A stretch of 64,000 nucleotides of DNA from CAYFZO01 sp965223735 (GCA_965223735.1 OZ245010.1:1-64000); one strand, 5' to 3'. Positions 41,708-51,004 are shown, counted from the stretch's first letter. The notes: generated by a model not told the origin, from the letters alone. Program-made: numbers and translations.

Positions 41708-42691
41708 ATGACGCAGGAACAGACTTTGGACGTCGTGATAGACAAGGAGTATGCCGGTACCCGTTTTGACAAAGTTCTCGCCGACTTGTTCCCCGCTTTT
41801 TCGCGCGCATTCTTGCAGCGGTGCATCAGGCAGGGATGGGTGCTGATGGACGGTGCCGTGATGCGTCCGCGCGACCTGGTCGGCGGCGGCGAGCGGGTGG
41901 TTTTTGAGATTGCCCGGGCGGATATGGCCGACGCGACGCCCGACGATGTGCTCGCGGGGGAGGATATTGCGCTGTCGGTGCTGCACGACGACGACGAACT
42001 GCTGGTGCTCGACAAGCCCGTCGGCATGGTGGTGCACCCAGGGGCGGGGCGTCGCGGCGGCACTTTGGTGAACGCGCTGGTGTTCCGTTATCCGCCCCTG
42101 AAGTTTCTGCCGCGCGCCGGCATTGTGCACCGCCTCGACAAGGATACGAGTGGGCTGCTGGTCGTCGCCAAGACGCGCGCCGCTTACAAGTCGCTGGTCG
42201 GACAGATGCAGGCGCGCGCGATCTGCCGGGAATACCTGTGCCTGGTGCACGGCGCGGTGATTTCAGGCGGCTGCGTTGATGCGCCGATCGGGCGCCACCC
42301 GCGCGACCGCAAACGCATGGCGGTTGTCGCCGGCGGACGCGAAGCAGTGACGCATTACCGCGTGCGCGAGCGTTTCCGCAACCACACTTTGCTCGACGTG
42401 CGCCTGGAGACCGGGCGCACGCATCAGATCAGGGTGCATCTGGCGCATATTCGTCACCCGGTGGTCGGCGACGCGACTTATGGCGGGCGCGGGCGCACGC
42501 CGCCGGACGCTGATGCATCGGTGCTCGAAGCCTTGCAGGCGTTCGGGCATCAGGCGTTGCATGCGTGCCGTCTTTCGCTGGCGCACCCCACAACCGGCGG
42601 GACTTGTGAGTGGCAAAGCGGGCCGCCGCCGGATATGCAGGCGTTGCTCGACATCCTGTCGGCGAAGGCGGCGGTTGAAGGCGATGGCTGA
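41708..42691 (+). CDS. rluD: 23S rRNA pseudouridine synthase RluD
   Basis: RluD makes pseudouridines in helix 69 of 23S rRNA. The 327-residue protein has an N-terminal S4 domain (GTRFDKVLADLFPAFSRAFL) and the catalytic Asp in HRLDKDTSGLLVVAKT. RTHQIRVHLAHIRHPVVGD, near the C-terminus, is also conserved. The gene precedes pgeF and overlaps it by 8 bp, and bamD lies upstream in the opposite direction, the common bamD/rluD/pgeF/clpB order. Confidence 0.95.
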   Translation: MTQEQTLDVVIDKEYAGTRFDKVLADLFPAFSRAFLQRCIRQGWVLMDGAVMRPRDLVGGGERVVFEIARADMADATPDDVLAGEDIALSVLHDDDELLVLDKPVGMVVHPGAGRRGGTLVNALVFRYPPLKFLPRAGIVHRLDKDTSGLLVVAKTRAAYKSLVGQMQARAICREYLCLVHGAVISGGCVDAPIGRHPRDRKRMAVVAGGREAVTHYRVRERFRNHTLLDVRLETGRTHQIRVHLAHIRHPVVGDATYGGRGRTPPDADASVLEALQAFGHQALHACRLSLAHPTTGGTCEWQSGPPPDMQALLDILSAKAAVEGDG

Positions 42692-43460
42692 GCCCGGACA
42701 TGTCGCCGCAGGGGTGGGGTTGATCTGCGCCGACTGGCCGGCGCCCGCGAACGTCGCCGCCGTCACCACGACGCGCGCTGGCGGACGGAGTTTGCCGCCG
42801 TACGACAGCCTGAACTTGGCGACGCATGTCGGCGACGACCCTGAATGTGTTGCCGCCAACCGCCATGTCCTGCGTGAGCGTCTGGGGTTTGACACCGAGC
42901 CGCGTTGGCTGCGCCAGATGCACGGTGCGGCGGTGGCGGACGCTGGTCGTACGGAAGGGGGGGCGGACGTTGAGCCCGAGGCCGACGCCTGGGTGTGTTT
43001 CAAGCCGGGCAGGGTATGCGGGGTGCTGACGGCGGATTGTCTGCCGGTGTTTTTCTGCGACCGGCGCGGTACGCGCGTGGGACTCGCGCACGCCGGCTGG
43101 CGCGGGTTGTCGAGCGGCGTGATCGAAGCGACGGTGGCCACGCTCGATTGCCCGCCTTCGGAACTGCTTGCGTGGTTCGGGCCTGCGATCAGCGCGCACG
43201 CGTATCAGGTGGGTGATGAAGTGCGCGACGCTTTTGTGCGCGACGGGCCCGGCGACAAGGAGGAGGATGCGCTTGCGTTCACGCCCGACAATACCGGTGC
43301 GTGGCGTGCCGATCTGTATGCGCTTGCCGCCAACCGCCTGCGTCGGCTGGGCGTGCCGTTTTTCGGAGGGCGTTACTGCACCTGTTATGACGCCGGCCGT
43401 TTTTACTCCCATCGCAGGGACGGTCGCACCGGCCGCATGGCGAGCCTGATCCGGCTGTAG
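42684..43460 (+). CDS. pgeF: Purine nucleoside phosphorylase / peptidoglycan editing factor PgeF (YfiH family)
   Basis: Proteins of this multicopper-oxidase-like family act on purine nucleosides, and in E. coli help keep L-Ser out of peptidoglycan precursors. The 258-residue sequence has the conserved TTTRAGGRSLPPYDSLNLAT, RQMHGAAV, TADCLPVFFCD, and HAGWRGLSSGVIE metal-site motifs. The ATG at 42684 overlaps the end of rluD, so the pair is translationally coupled. clpB begins about 214 bp downstream. Confidence 0.92.
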   Translation: MAEPGHVAAGVGLICADWPAPANVAAVTTTRAGGRSLPPYDSLNLATHVGDDPECVAANRHVLRERLGFDTEPRWLRQMHGAAVADAGRTEGGADVEPEADAWVCFKPGRVCGVLTADCLPVFFCDRRGTRVGLAHAGWRGLSSGVIEATVATLDCPPSELLAWFGPAISAHAYQVGDEVRDAFVRDGPGDKEEDALAFTPDNTGAWRADLYALAANRLRRLGVPFFGGRYCTCYDAGRFYSHRRDGRTGRMASLIRL

Positions 43461-43516
43461 TTTTGCCGGTGTCGGCGCGGCGGCAGGTGTTTTTGAATTG
43501 CCCGTGGAGATTTCTT

Positions 43517-43533
43517 GCAGACGCCGCGTCTGC
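43517..43533. other. Perfect hairpin between pgeF and clpB
   Basis: GCAGACG-CCG-CGTCTGC forms a 7-bp stem with a 3-base loop, 56 bp after the pgeF stop. It is not followed by a T run on either strand, so it may be an RNA 3'-end stabiliser or a protein site rather than an intrinsic terminator. Confidence 0.45.
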
Positions 43534-43592
43534 CCGGTGTATGACCGCGACGGGTTTCGGGTGAATTCGGGGATCTGAAAAAGGTACAGCCC

Positions 43593-43620
43593 CTTGAAAA
43601 GGTCGCGACGGCCTCCACAT
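43593..43620 (+). promoter_or_regulatory. Candidate sigma-32 (heat-shock) promoter of clpB
   Basis: CTTGAAA at 43593-43599 is a perfect sigma-32 -35 element. CTCCACAT at 43613-43620, after a 13-bp spacer, matches CCCCATNT at all but two defined positions. The site lies about 55 bp before the clpB start, and clpB is a classic sigma-32 gene. RpoH itself is not in the window. Confidence 0.6.
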
Positions 43621-43674
43621 TCGTGAAGACATTATCATTTGACTTATGAAACAGTATGTAGAGCCGGATGCACC

Positions 43675-46260
43675 ATGCAGTCTGACAAATTCACCAATAC
43701 ACTCAGGGACGCTCTGAGTGAGGCACAGTCTCATGCCGTCGGTCGGGACCACCAGCTGATCGAGCCGGCGCATGTGCTGCATGCATTGTTGTCGGACAGC
43801 GGCGGTTCAACGTCGCAGATCGTGCGTCTGGCAGGCGGTGATCCGCAGCGTCTGGCGGTTCTGGCCGAGAATGCGCTCGCGCGGTTTCCGCGCGTCGAGG
43901 GCACCCCGGGCGAAGTGCATATTTCCAACGACCTCGCCAGGGTGATCAACGTATGCGACAAGCTCGCGCAACAGGAGGGCGACCGGTACGTTTCGTCAGA
44001 ACTGTTCCTGCTGGCGCTGTTCAAGCATCAGGCGACGGCGGCGCTGTTTGAGCAGGCGGGTCTCGACGAACAGCGCGTCAGGGAAGCGGTCAACTCGGTG
44101 CGCGGGGGCGAGGCTGTTTCTTCGGCGGACGACGAGGAATACCGCCAGACGCTGCAGAAGTACACGCTTGACCTGACCGAGTTCGCCGAACGCGGCGAAC
44201 TCGATCCGGTGATCGGGCGCGACGACGAGGTGCGGCGCGTGATCCAGGTGCTGCAAAGACGCACGAAGAACAATCCGGTGCTGATCGGCGATCCCGGCGT
44301 TGGTAAAACCGCGATCGTCGAGGGGCTGGCGCAACGCATCGTGAACAAGGAAGTGCCGGACGGGCTGCTCGACAAGCGTCTGCTGTCGCTCGACATGGGC
44401 GCCTTGATCGCGGGCGCGAAGTATCGCGGCGAATTTGAAGAGCGCTTGAAGGCGCTGCTCAGGGAGATTGCAAAGCAGTCGGGGCGGGTCATCCTGTTTG
44501 TAGATGAGTTGCATACGATGGCGGGGGCGGGTAGGAGCGAGGGGTCGATGGATGCGGGCAATATGCTCAAGCCGGCGCTCGCGCGCGGAGAACTGCGTTG
44601 TCTCGGCGCGACCACGCTCGATGAATACCGCCAATACATCGAGAAAGACGCGGCGCTGGAACGGCGTTTCCAGAAAGTGCTGGTGGACGAGCCGACGGTG
44701 GAAGACACGGTTGCAATCCTGCGCGGGCTGAAGGAGCGTTACGAGGTGCACCACGGCGTTGAGATTACCGACCCGGCGATCGTTGCGGCGGCGCGTTTGT
44801 CGCATCGCTACATCAGCGACCGGCAGTTGCCCGACAAGGCGATTGACCTGATTGATGAGGCGGCGTCGCGTATCCGCATGGAAATAGATTCCAAGCCGGA
44901 GAAGATGGACAAACTCGACCGGCGTCTGATCCAGCTCAAGATAGAATGCGAAGCGCTCAAAGAGGAAAGCGATGAGGCGTCGCGCAAGCGTCTCGACAAT
45001 CTGCAACAGGACATTGCCGGGCTCGAGAAGGAATACGCCGATCTCGAGGAGGTGTGGAAGGCGGAGAAAGCCGCGATGCAGGGGGCGACGCAGTTAAAAG
45101 AGCAGCTCGAGCAGGCGCGGATTGAAATGGACGCCGCGAAGCGCAGCGGTGATCTCGCAAAGATGTCGGAATTGCAGTACGGGCGCATCCCGGAACTCGA
45201 AAAACGCTTGGCTGAAATGCAGGATGACGAGCAGAGTGAAGACAAGAATCAGGGCGCCGCGAAATTGCTGCGCAACCGTGTCACCGAACACGAAGTTGTC
45301 GAGGTGGTGTCGCGTTGGACCGGTATTCCGGTCGGGCGGATGTTGCGCGGCGAGAAAGATAGATTGCTTGCGATGGAACGGGAGTTGGGCGCGCGTGTCA
45401 TCGGTCAGCGCGAGCCGGTCGCGGCGGTGTCCGATGCAATCCGCCGCGCGCGTGCGGGCTTGTCGGATCCGGACCGTCCTAACGGCTCGTTCATGTTCCT
45501 GGGGCCCACCGGCGTCGGCAAGACCGAGTTATGCAAAGCGCTCGCGGTGTTCCTGTTTGACAGCGAGGATGCGTTGGTGCGGGTCGATATGTCGGAGTTC
45601 ATGGAGAAGCATTCGGTCGCGCGGCTGATCGGCGCGCCGCCCGGCTACGTCGGTTATGAGGAGGGCGGATACTTGACCGAAAAAGTGCGCCGGCGGCCGT
45701 ACTCGGTCATCCTGTTTGACGAGATCGAAAAGGCGCACGCCGACGTTTTCAATTTGTTTCTGCAGGTGCTCGACGACGGCCGCCTCACCGACGGGCACGG
45801 CAGGACCGTGGATTTCCGCAACACCGTGATCGTTATGACCTCGAATCTCGGCAACGAATTGATCCGGGAGATGTCAGCGCAGTCGTCGTACGACGAAGTC
45901 AAGGACAAGGTGCTCGAAATCGTGCGCGACCGTTTCCGTCCGGAATTCATCAACCGCATAGACGAGGTGATGGTGTTTCGCGCGCTCGGTAAACGCGAGA
46001 TCTGCGACATTTGCAAAATTCAGCTCGCGTTGCTCGACGAGCGGCTGCGCCAGCAGGGGCTGTCTTTGCAGGTCAGCGACGAGGCAGTCGAGTTTATCGC
46101 CGCCTGCGGCTTTGACCCGGTGTACGGTGCGCGTCCCCTGAAGCGCGCGATTCAGCACGAACTTGAAAAACCGCTGTCGGAAAAAATCCTCAGGGGTGAG
46201 TTCACGCCGGGTGCCGCCGTTGCGGCGGATCTGAAAGAGGGGCGGCTGGTGTTGTCCTGA
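43675..46260 (+). CDS. clpB: ATP-dependent disaggregase ClpB
   Basis: ClpB, working with DnaK, threads and rescues aggregated proteins after heat stress. The 861-residue protein has the Clp N-domain, first AAA+ module (GDPGVGKTAIVE near residue 205) and a long coiled-coil middle domain (about 400-530). The second AAA+ module has GPTGVGKTELCK near 611, and the pore loop segment GAPPGYVGYEEGG is present. The ATG at 43675 gives the usual MQSDKFTNTLRDAL start; the frame runs 12 codons further upstream without support. A candidate heat-shock promoter precedes it. Confidence 0.97.
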   Translation: MQSDKFTNTLRDALSEAQSHAVGRDHQLIEPAHVLHALLSDSGGSTSQIVRLAGGDPQRLAVLAENALARFPRVEGTPGEVHISNDLARVINVCDKLAQQEGDRYVSSELFLLALFKHQATAALFEQAGLDEQRVREAVNSVRGGEAVSSADDEEYRQTLQKYTLDLTEFAERGELDPVIGRDDEVRRVIQVLQRRTKNNPVLIGDPGVGKTAIVEGLAQRIVNKEVPDGLLDKRLLSLDMGALIAGAKYRGEFEERLKALLREIAKQSGRVILFVDELHTMAGAGRSEGSMDAGNMLKPALARGELRCLGATTLDEYRQYIEKDAALERRFQKVLVDEPTVEDTVAILRGLKERYEVHHGVEITDPAIVAAARLSHRYISDRQLPDKAIDLIDEAASRIRMEIDSKPEKMDKLDRRLIQLKIECEALKEESDEASRKRLDNLQQDIAGLEKEYADLEEVWKAEKAAMQGATQLKEQLEQARIEMDAAKRSGDLAKMSELQYGRIPELEKRLAEMQDDEQSEDKNQGAAKLLRNRVTEHEVVEVVSRWTGIPVGRMLRGEKDRLLAMERELGARVIGQREPVAAVSDAIRRARAGLSDPDRPNGSFMFLGPTGVGKTELCKALAVFLFDSEDALVRVDMSEFMEKHSVARLIGAPPGYVGYEEGGYLTEKVRRRPYSVILFDEIEKAHADVFNLFLQVLDDGRLTDGHGRTVDFRNTVIVMTSNLGNELIREMSAQSSYDEVKDKVLEIVRDRFRPEFINRIDEVMVFRALGKREICDICKIQLALLDERLRQQGLSLQVSDEAVEFIAACGFDPVYGARPLKRAIQHELEKPLSEKILRGEFTPGAAVAADLKEGRLVLS

Positions 46261-46278
46261 CGGCGCTTATTTATTAAT

Positions 46279-47070
46279 GTGTCGCCCGTGAAACCCGTGA
46301 AGTCCATAAGCCGGTTACTCGAGGTGATGGCGCGGCTGCGCGATCCCGAGACGGGGTGTCCGTGGGACCGCGAGCAGGGTTTTGAGACGATCGCGCCTTA
46401 TACGGTTGAAGAAGCCTACGAAGTTGCCGATGCGATCGAGCGCGGGGACTATCAGGACTTGCGCGATGAGCTGGGCGATCTGCTTTTGCAGGTGGTTTAT
46501 CACGCCCGGATCGCGAGCGAGCAGGGGCTGTTTGATTTTGAAGACGTCACCCGCGCCGTTGTTGTCAAGATGGTGCGGCGCCACCCGCATGTGTTCGGCG
46601 ATCTTGAGGCTGGCGACGCCGCCGAACTCGCGCGGCGTTGGGACGCCGACAAGGCGCGTGTGCACGAACAGCGGGGTCGGCGCGGCGTGCTCGACGGCAT
46701 CGCGCGCAACCTGCCGGCCCTGCGCCGGGCGCACAAGCTGCAAAGCCGGGCCGCGCACAACGGCTTCGACTGGAAAGACGGCGACGACGTGTTTGCAAAA
46801 CTCGACGAGGAACTCGCCGAAGTGCGGGTGGCGGCTGCTGGCGGTAATGGTCTTGCCGAGGAGATCGGCGATCTGCTGTTTACGGTTGTGAACTTGAGCC
46901 GGCATTTTTCGATAGACGCCGAGGATGCGTTGCGTAGGGCAGGGCACAAGTTTGAACGGCGCTTCGGCCGCGTCGAGGAGAAACTGAAAGCGCGGGGGCG
47001 CGTGCCGCGCGACGCGACACTGGAGGAGATGGACGACCTGTGGGAGGAGGTGAAGGCCGAGGAAGGCTGA
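46279..47070 (+). CDS. mazG: Nucleoside triphosphate pyrophosphohydrolase MazG
   Basis: MazG hydrolyses (d)NTPs to monophosphates, removing aberrant nucleotides. The 263-residue protein has the two tandem MazG domains: the first with LRDPETGCPWDREQ and RDELGDLLLQVVYHARI, the second with ELAEVRVAA and EEIGDLLFTVVNLSRH. The EExxD metal-binding pattern is visible in both. The start is GTG at 46279, with another in-frame GTG three codons later, 18 bp after clpB. It converges with the sat-cysC gene. Confidence 0.94.
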   Translation: MSPVKPVKSISRLLEVMARLRDPETGCPWDREQGFETIAPYTVEEAYEVADAIERGDYQDLRDELGDLLLQVVYHARIASEQGLFDFEDVTRAVVVKMVRRHPHVFGDLEAGDAAELARRWDADKARVHEQRGRRGVLDGIARNLPALRRAHKLQSRAAHNGFDWKDGDDVFAKLDEELAEVRVAAAGGNGLAEEIGDLLFTVVNLSRHFSIDAEDALRRAGHKFERRFGRVEEKLKARGRVPRDATLEEMDDLWEEVKAEEG

Positions 47071-47098
47071 GCAGCTCCCCGATACGGTCCCGCGATCT

Positions 47099-48820
47099 CT
47101 AGATATAACCGAGGGCTTTGATCTTGGCGTAGATTTTGTCAACCGACTCTTCAATACCCGCGTGGCTCGTGTCGATGACAACCTCGGGGCTTGTCGGTAT
47201 TTCGTACGCGTCGTCGATGCCGGTGAAGTGGTGCGTCAGGTTCTCGCGCGCCCTCAGATAAAGGCCTTTGGTGTCGCGTTTTTCACAGACCTCGAGCGGC
47301 GTGCTGACGTACACTTCTATATATCCGCCGTACCGGGAGATCAATTCGCGGTTCGTCTTGCGGTCTTCCTCGTAGGGTGCGATCGGCGCGCAGATCGCGA
47401 TGCCGCGGTTTTTGGTGACCTCGCTAGCGACGTAACCGATGCGGCGCACGTTCAGTGAGCGGTGTTCGTGTGAGAAAGTCAGTTCGCTCGACAGGTGAGA
47501 GCGCACGACGTCGCCGTCGAGCAGGGTGATGTCGGGGCGGCAACGCTCGCACAGCTTGACTCTCAGCGCCTGGGCGAGCGTGGATTTTCCGGCGCCTGAC
47601 AGGCCGGTGAAAAACACGGTGAAGCCGTGTTCTTTCAGCGGCGGGTGTGTCCTGCGCAGTTCTTCGGCAATCCGCGGCAGGGTGAACCACTCGGGGATCG
47701 GGCTGCCGCGGTCGAGCAGCGCGCGCAGTTCGGTCCCTGATATCGAAAGTGTTTTTTCCCTCGTTTGCACCTCGCTCATGAATATGTACTTTTTCTTTTG
47801 CGGGTGGTACACCATGTGATCGAACGCGGCGGCTTCGATGCCGATTTCGGGCGCGTGCTTGATCAGCGCGTGCTGCGCTTCAAATTCGCCGTAGAATGGT
47901 TTGCCGGTATTGTCTTTGCCTGGCCCTGCGTGATCCCTGCCGACGATTATATGCGTGCAGCCGTAGTTCTTTCTGATGATGCCGTGCCATAATGCTTCGC
48001 GCGGGCCACCCATGCGCATCGCGAGCGGCAGCAGCGACAGCATCACCGAGCCCTTCGGGTAATGGCCGAGAACGTGCTGGTAGCAACGTGCGCGCGTGTA
48101 ATAGTCAACGTCGCCGGGCTTGGTCATGCCGACTGCGGGGTGTAGGAGCAGGTTCGCGTCGTGTTCCTGCATCGCTTTTTCGGTCAGCGCGATATGCGCC
48201 AGATGCATCGGGTTGCGGGTCTGAAAAGCCACCACTTTTTCCCAGTTTTTGCGCTTGAATTCAGCCCGCAATTCCGTCGGCGTGTGACGGTATTCGCGGT
48301 AATCTACATGGTAGATGCCGAATATTTTTTGCAGTTCTCCGCTGACATATACCGAGTGCGAGGTGGTGAACAGATAATTGACCGCGGGATGTGAGCGGTT
48401 CTGCGTCGCATACACGAGTTGCGCCTCGCGTGCGGGATCCGGTTCCCAGATTTCGGACAGCGTCAGGATTGCGATTGCGAAGCCTTCGCGGTTGCGCAGG
48501 GTGATCTTGTCGCCCGGCGACAGCGGGGCGATGAATTCCCTGGAAATATCGAGCGTGACCGGTATCGGGTAGAGGTTGCCGTCGGCAAGGCGCATGGTTT
48601 CGAGTACCGACTCGTAATCGGCGCGGTTCATAAAACCCGCCAGTGGGGCGAGACCGCCGTTGAGCAGCAATTCGATGTCGCAGATCTGGCGCTCGCTGAG
48701 CGTCCAGAAAGGATAGTTGATCGCCTCTTTTGTCAGTTCCGTGCGTTTGGCTTCCGACGGCGACCGACCGGCGGGGCTTTCACCGCTTCGTGGATCGTCA
48801 ACGGGGTACAGTAAGGCCAT
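47099..48820 (-). CDS. sat-cysC: Bifunctional ATP sulfurylase / APS kinase
   Basis: The protein activates sulfate to APS (N-terminal sulfurylase) and phosphorylates APS to PAPS (C-terminal kinase). The 573 residues show the sulfurylase motifs QTRNPMHLAH near 198 and GRDHAGPG, then the kinase P-loop FTGLSGAGKSTLA near 405-417 and the DGDVVRSHLSSELTFS segment. This is the single-chain sat-plus-APS-kinase type rather than the CysDN/CysC set of enterobacteria. No other sulfur genes are adjacent: mazG converges on one side and a transposon remnant lies upstream. Confidence 0.93.
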   Translation of the reverse strand: MALLYPVDDPRSGESPAGRSPSEAKRTELTKEAINYPFWTLSERQICDIELLLNGGLAPLAGFMNRADYESVLETMRLADGNLYPIPVTLDISREFIAPLSPGDKITLRNREGFAIAILTLSEIWEPDPAREAQLVYATQNRSHPAVNYLFTTSHSVYVSGELQKIFGIYHVDYREYRHTPTELRAEFKRKNWEKVVAFQTRNPMHLAHIALTEKAMQEHDANLLLHPAVGMTKPGDVDYYTRARCYQHVLGHYPKGSVMLSLLPLAMRMGGPREALWHGIIRKNYGCTHIIVGRDHAGPGKDNTGKPFYGEFEAQHALIKHAPEIGIEAAAFDHMVYHPQKKKYIFMSEVQTREKTLSISGTELRALLDRGSPIPEWFTLPRIAEELRRTHPPLKEHGFTVFFTGLSGAGKSTLAQALRVKLCERCRPDITLLDGDVVRSHLSSELTFSHEHRSLNVRRIGYVASEVTKNRGIAICAPIAPYEEDRKTNRELISRYGGYIEVYVSTPLEVCEKRDTKGLYLRARENLTHHFTGIDDAYEIPTSPEVVIDTSHAGIEESVDKIYAKIKALGYI

Positions 48821-48873
48821 CGGGGAGTGCTTCTTGAGACAGTTTTGCTGGGTTGCGCCCAGGCGAATTATAA

Positions 48874-49528
48874 GGGAATTATATACTTAAATCTACAAAG
48901 ACTTCAGTATCCATTTGACACTTCACAGGCCGGCTAACGCCGCCACCTCCACGTCCAACTGTCCAATTCCCAAAGGCCAAGATATTCAACGCGGCATTGA
49001 TATCCGCGTTGTCCCGATGAGTGCACTTCACGCACTCGAAAACCGATTGCGACTTTCTGTTCGCCGCATCCATACGCCCGCAGACATGGCAGGTTCGGCT
49101 GGTGTAGGCTGGCGACACCTTCACCACCGTCGCCTTGTACGACAGGCATTGCTCCGGCTTGTACCAGCCTGTCGCCAATATCCCACGGTTCAAACCGCTC
49201 TTTTTATAAAACTTCCTGTAATTTATCTCTATTGCTTTAAGGGGCGTCCTGACAATGGTGCATGAGTATTCATTCAGCCACGGATCCGTTTTGCGCAGGT
49301 TGGTAAAACGTTTATACAGCGAGTATGCCCGGGGATCACATTGGCCGTAAAACACATACTTATCCCTCAATACACCGACAAAGTGATTCCACACATAACG
49401 GCAGGCGCTGGCCGTCGCCCACAATTTCCTCGCTTTCGCGCGGGTTTGAGGATGTATCCTGTATCGGATTGTTCTATGTGCTTTAGTCTGTTTAGCATGA
49501 CTTTGTAGATTTTTTGTATATGGTTCCC
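48874..49528 (-). mobile_element. Internally deleted TnpB-type element with terminal inverted repeats
   Basis: Ends of about 27 bp are imperfect inverted repeats: GGGAATTATATAC then TTAAATCTACAAAG at 48874-48900, against CTTTGTAGATT and GTATATGGTTCCC at 49501-49528. The element is closely related to the one at 60095-61341 in its ends and in the region covering the tnpB 3' part, but is 655 bp instead of 1247 bp. It has the size and structure of a miniature derivative that could only move with help from another copy. Confidence 0.8.
48879..49481 (-). pseudogene. TnpB-family protein remnant lacking the RuvC-I and RuvC-II region
   Basis: Reading on the minus strand from about 49481, the N-terminal helix-turn-helix segment (HRTIRYRIHPQTRAKARKL, then FTNLRKTDPWLNEYS) is joined in frame at KKSG/LNRGILATGWYK to the C-terminal zinc finger (CHVCG…CVKC) and DINAALNIL. 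By comparison with the copy at 60.1-61.3 kb, about 600 bp holding the first two catalytic acidic residues are missing. The position equivalent to that copy's ATG reads ACT, so there is no proper start. The product could not be an active nuclease. Confidence 0.85.
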
Positions 49529-49596
49529 AGTTATAACACCGGGGCCGGCGTCGGGTTTGCGGGCTGCGGTGCGGAAGGCCGACTGGCGCACGACGA

Positions 49597-50943
49597 TCAC
49601 AGCAGGAAAATCGTAGCGAGTCCGAGAAACGCAAGGATGCCGATGACGTCGGTGATGGTGGTCAGCACGACGCCGCCGGCGAGTGCGGGGTCGATGCCGA
49701 GTTTTTTCAAAAGCACCGGGATCGACACACCGGCGAGTGCCGCGCACAGGAAATTAACGATCATTGCCGCGCCGATGATCAGGCCCATCGAAAAGTCGCC
49801 GAACCATACTATCGTGGTCAGCGCGACGATCAGCGCCCAGGTTGCGCCGTTGAGCAGTCCCACCGCCGATTCCTTGAGCAGCAGCAACAGCGAGTTGCCC
49901 GGCCCGATCTGGCCCGTTGCGATGCCGCGGATGACCAGCGTCAGCGTTTGTCCTCCGGCAATGCCACCCATGCTCGCGACCACCGGTATCAGCACCGCGA
50001 GCGCGATAATCTTTTCCAGAGTGCCCTGAAACAGGCTGATCACCCACGCCGCGAGAAACGCGGTGGCGAGGTTGACGCCGAGCCACAATGCGCGCCGCCG
50101 CGCCGAGGTGACCGCCGGGCTGAACAGGTTTTCGTCAAGAGGAAGGCCCGCGGCGCTGAATTCGGCCTGATGCGCTTCGCCGCGGATCACGTCAACCACG
50201 TCATCGACGGTGATGCGTCCGAGCAACTGCCTGTTCTTGTCCACCACCGGCGCCGACATCAGGTCGTGGGCCTCGAACAGCCGCGCGACTTCGGACGCAG
50301 GGGTATCGGCTTCAATGCTTTTGCCGTCGGTGTTCATCACCTTTGAGACCGGCGTGTCGGGGCTTCTGGTCAGCAACTGCGACAGTTGCAGGGTGCCGAG
50401 ATAGCGGTTTGAATGGTCCACCACGATCAGCGTATTGGTGTGGGGGGGCAGTTCGCGTCGCAGGCGCAGGTAGCGCAGTACGATGTCGAGTGTGACGTTT
50501 CCCCTGACGGTGACGGCGTCGAGATCCATCAGGCCGCCAGCGCTGTCCTTGTCGTAGGACAGCACCTGCTCGAGGCGTTTGCGGTCCTGGGCTTCCATGC
50601 CGGCGAGCGCGCGGTCGCTGACAGTTGCCGGCAGGTCGGCGAACAGGTCGGCGAGTTTGTCCAGGTCGAGTCCCTCGAGCGCGGAGACGAGTTCTTCGGG
50701 GTCGGTGACGTCGATCAAGTCTTCGCGCACGCCCTCGCTGACTTCGTGCAGTATTTCGCCTTCGACCTCGGGGGTGAGCAGTCTCCACAGGATACGCCGC
50801 TGCGGGATCGGCAACGATTCGAGCAGGTCGGCTATTTCCGCCGGGCGCAGGCCTTTCAGGTTCTGCTGGGTGCGCACCATCACGCCCGAGCGCAGCAGTT
50901 CGGTGAACCGCTTGAGCAGTATTTGTTGCTGATTCTCGGACAT
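49597..50943 (-). CDS. mgtE: Magnesium transporter MgtE
   Basis: MgtE is a Mg2+ channel/transporter of the inner membrane, gated by its cytoplasmic domains. The 448-residue protein has the N-domain (LRPAEIADLLESLP), two CBS domains (VTLDIVLRYLR… and SKVMNTDGKSIEADTP…), a connecting helix and five C-terminal membrane helices. AVLIPVVASMGGIAGGQTLT contains the conserved pore segment. The ATG at 50943 (MSENQQQILLKRF) is preferred over a start 26 codons upstream that would run through the leader hairpin. It lies downstream of ptsI, separated by an IS481-like remnant. Confidence 0.93.
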   Translation of the reverse strand: MSENQQQILLKRFTELLRSGVMVRTQQNLKGLRPAEIADLLESLPIPQRRILWRLLTPEVEGEILHEVSEGVREDLIDVTDPEELVSALEGLDLDKLADLFADLPATVSDRALAGMEAQDRKRLEQVLSYDKDSAGGLMDLDAVTVRGNVTLDIVLRYLRLRRELPPHTNTLIVVDHSNRYLGTLQLSQLLTRSPDTPVSKVMNTDGKSIEADTPASEVARLFEAHDLMSAPVVDKNRQLLGRITVDDVVDVIRGEAHQAEFSAAGLPLDENLFSPAVTSARRRALWLGVNLATAFLAAWVISLFQGTLEKIIALAVLIPVVASMGGIAGGQTLTLVIRGIATGQIGPGNSLLLLLKESAVGLLNGATWALIVALTTIVWFGDFSMGLIIGAAMIVNFLCAALAGVSIPVLLKKLGIDPALAGGVVLTTITDVIGILAFLGLATIFLL

Positions 50944-50971
50944 CGGGTTTTCGGGCGTTAAAGAATGTATG

Positions 50972-51000
50972 AGGTCAGAAACATACGGGATTCCTGACCT
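50972..51000 (-). promoter_or_regulatory. Hairpin in the mgtE leader near the start codon
   Basis: AGGTCAG (50972-50978) and CTGACCT (50994-51000) form a 7-bp stem with a 15-base loop, ending 29 bp upstream of the mgtE ATG. Together with the terminator-like hairpin just upstream it makes the leader look like a regulated one. Confidence 0.45.
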
Positions 51001-51004
51001 GATT

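Noticed and set aside
40718..42250. Long (510-codon) version of BamD
   Set aside because: The first 224 codons are antisense to rluD, and the lipoprotein signal places the true start at 41578.
42429..43412. 327-codon minus-strand frame opposite pgeF
   Set aside because: An antisense shadow in a GC-rich gene. PgeF on the plus strand has all its family motifs.
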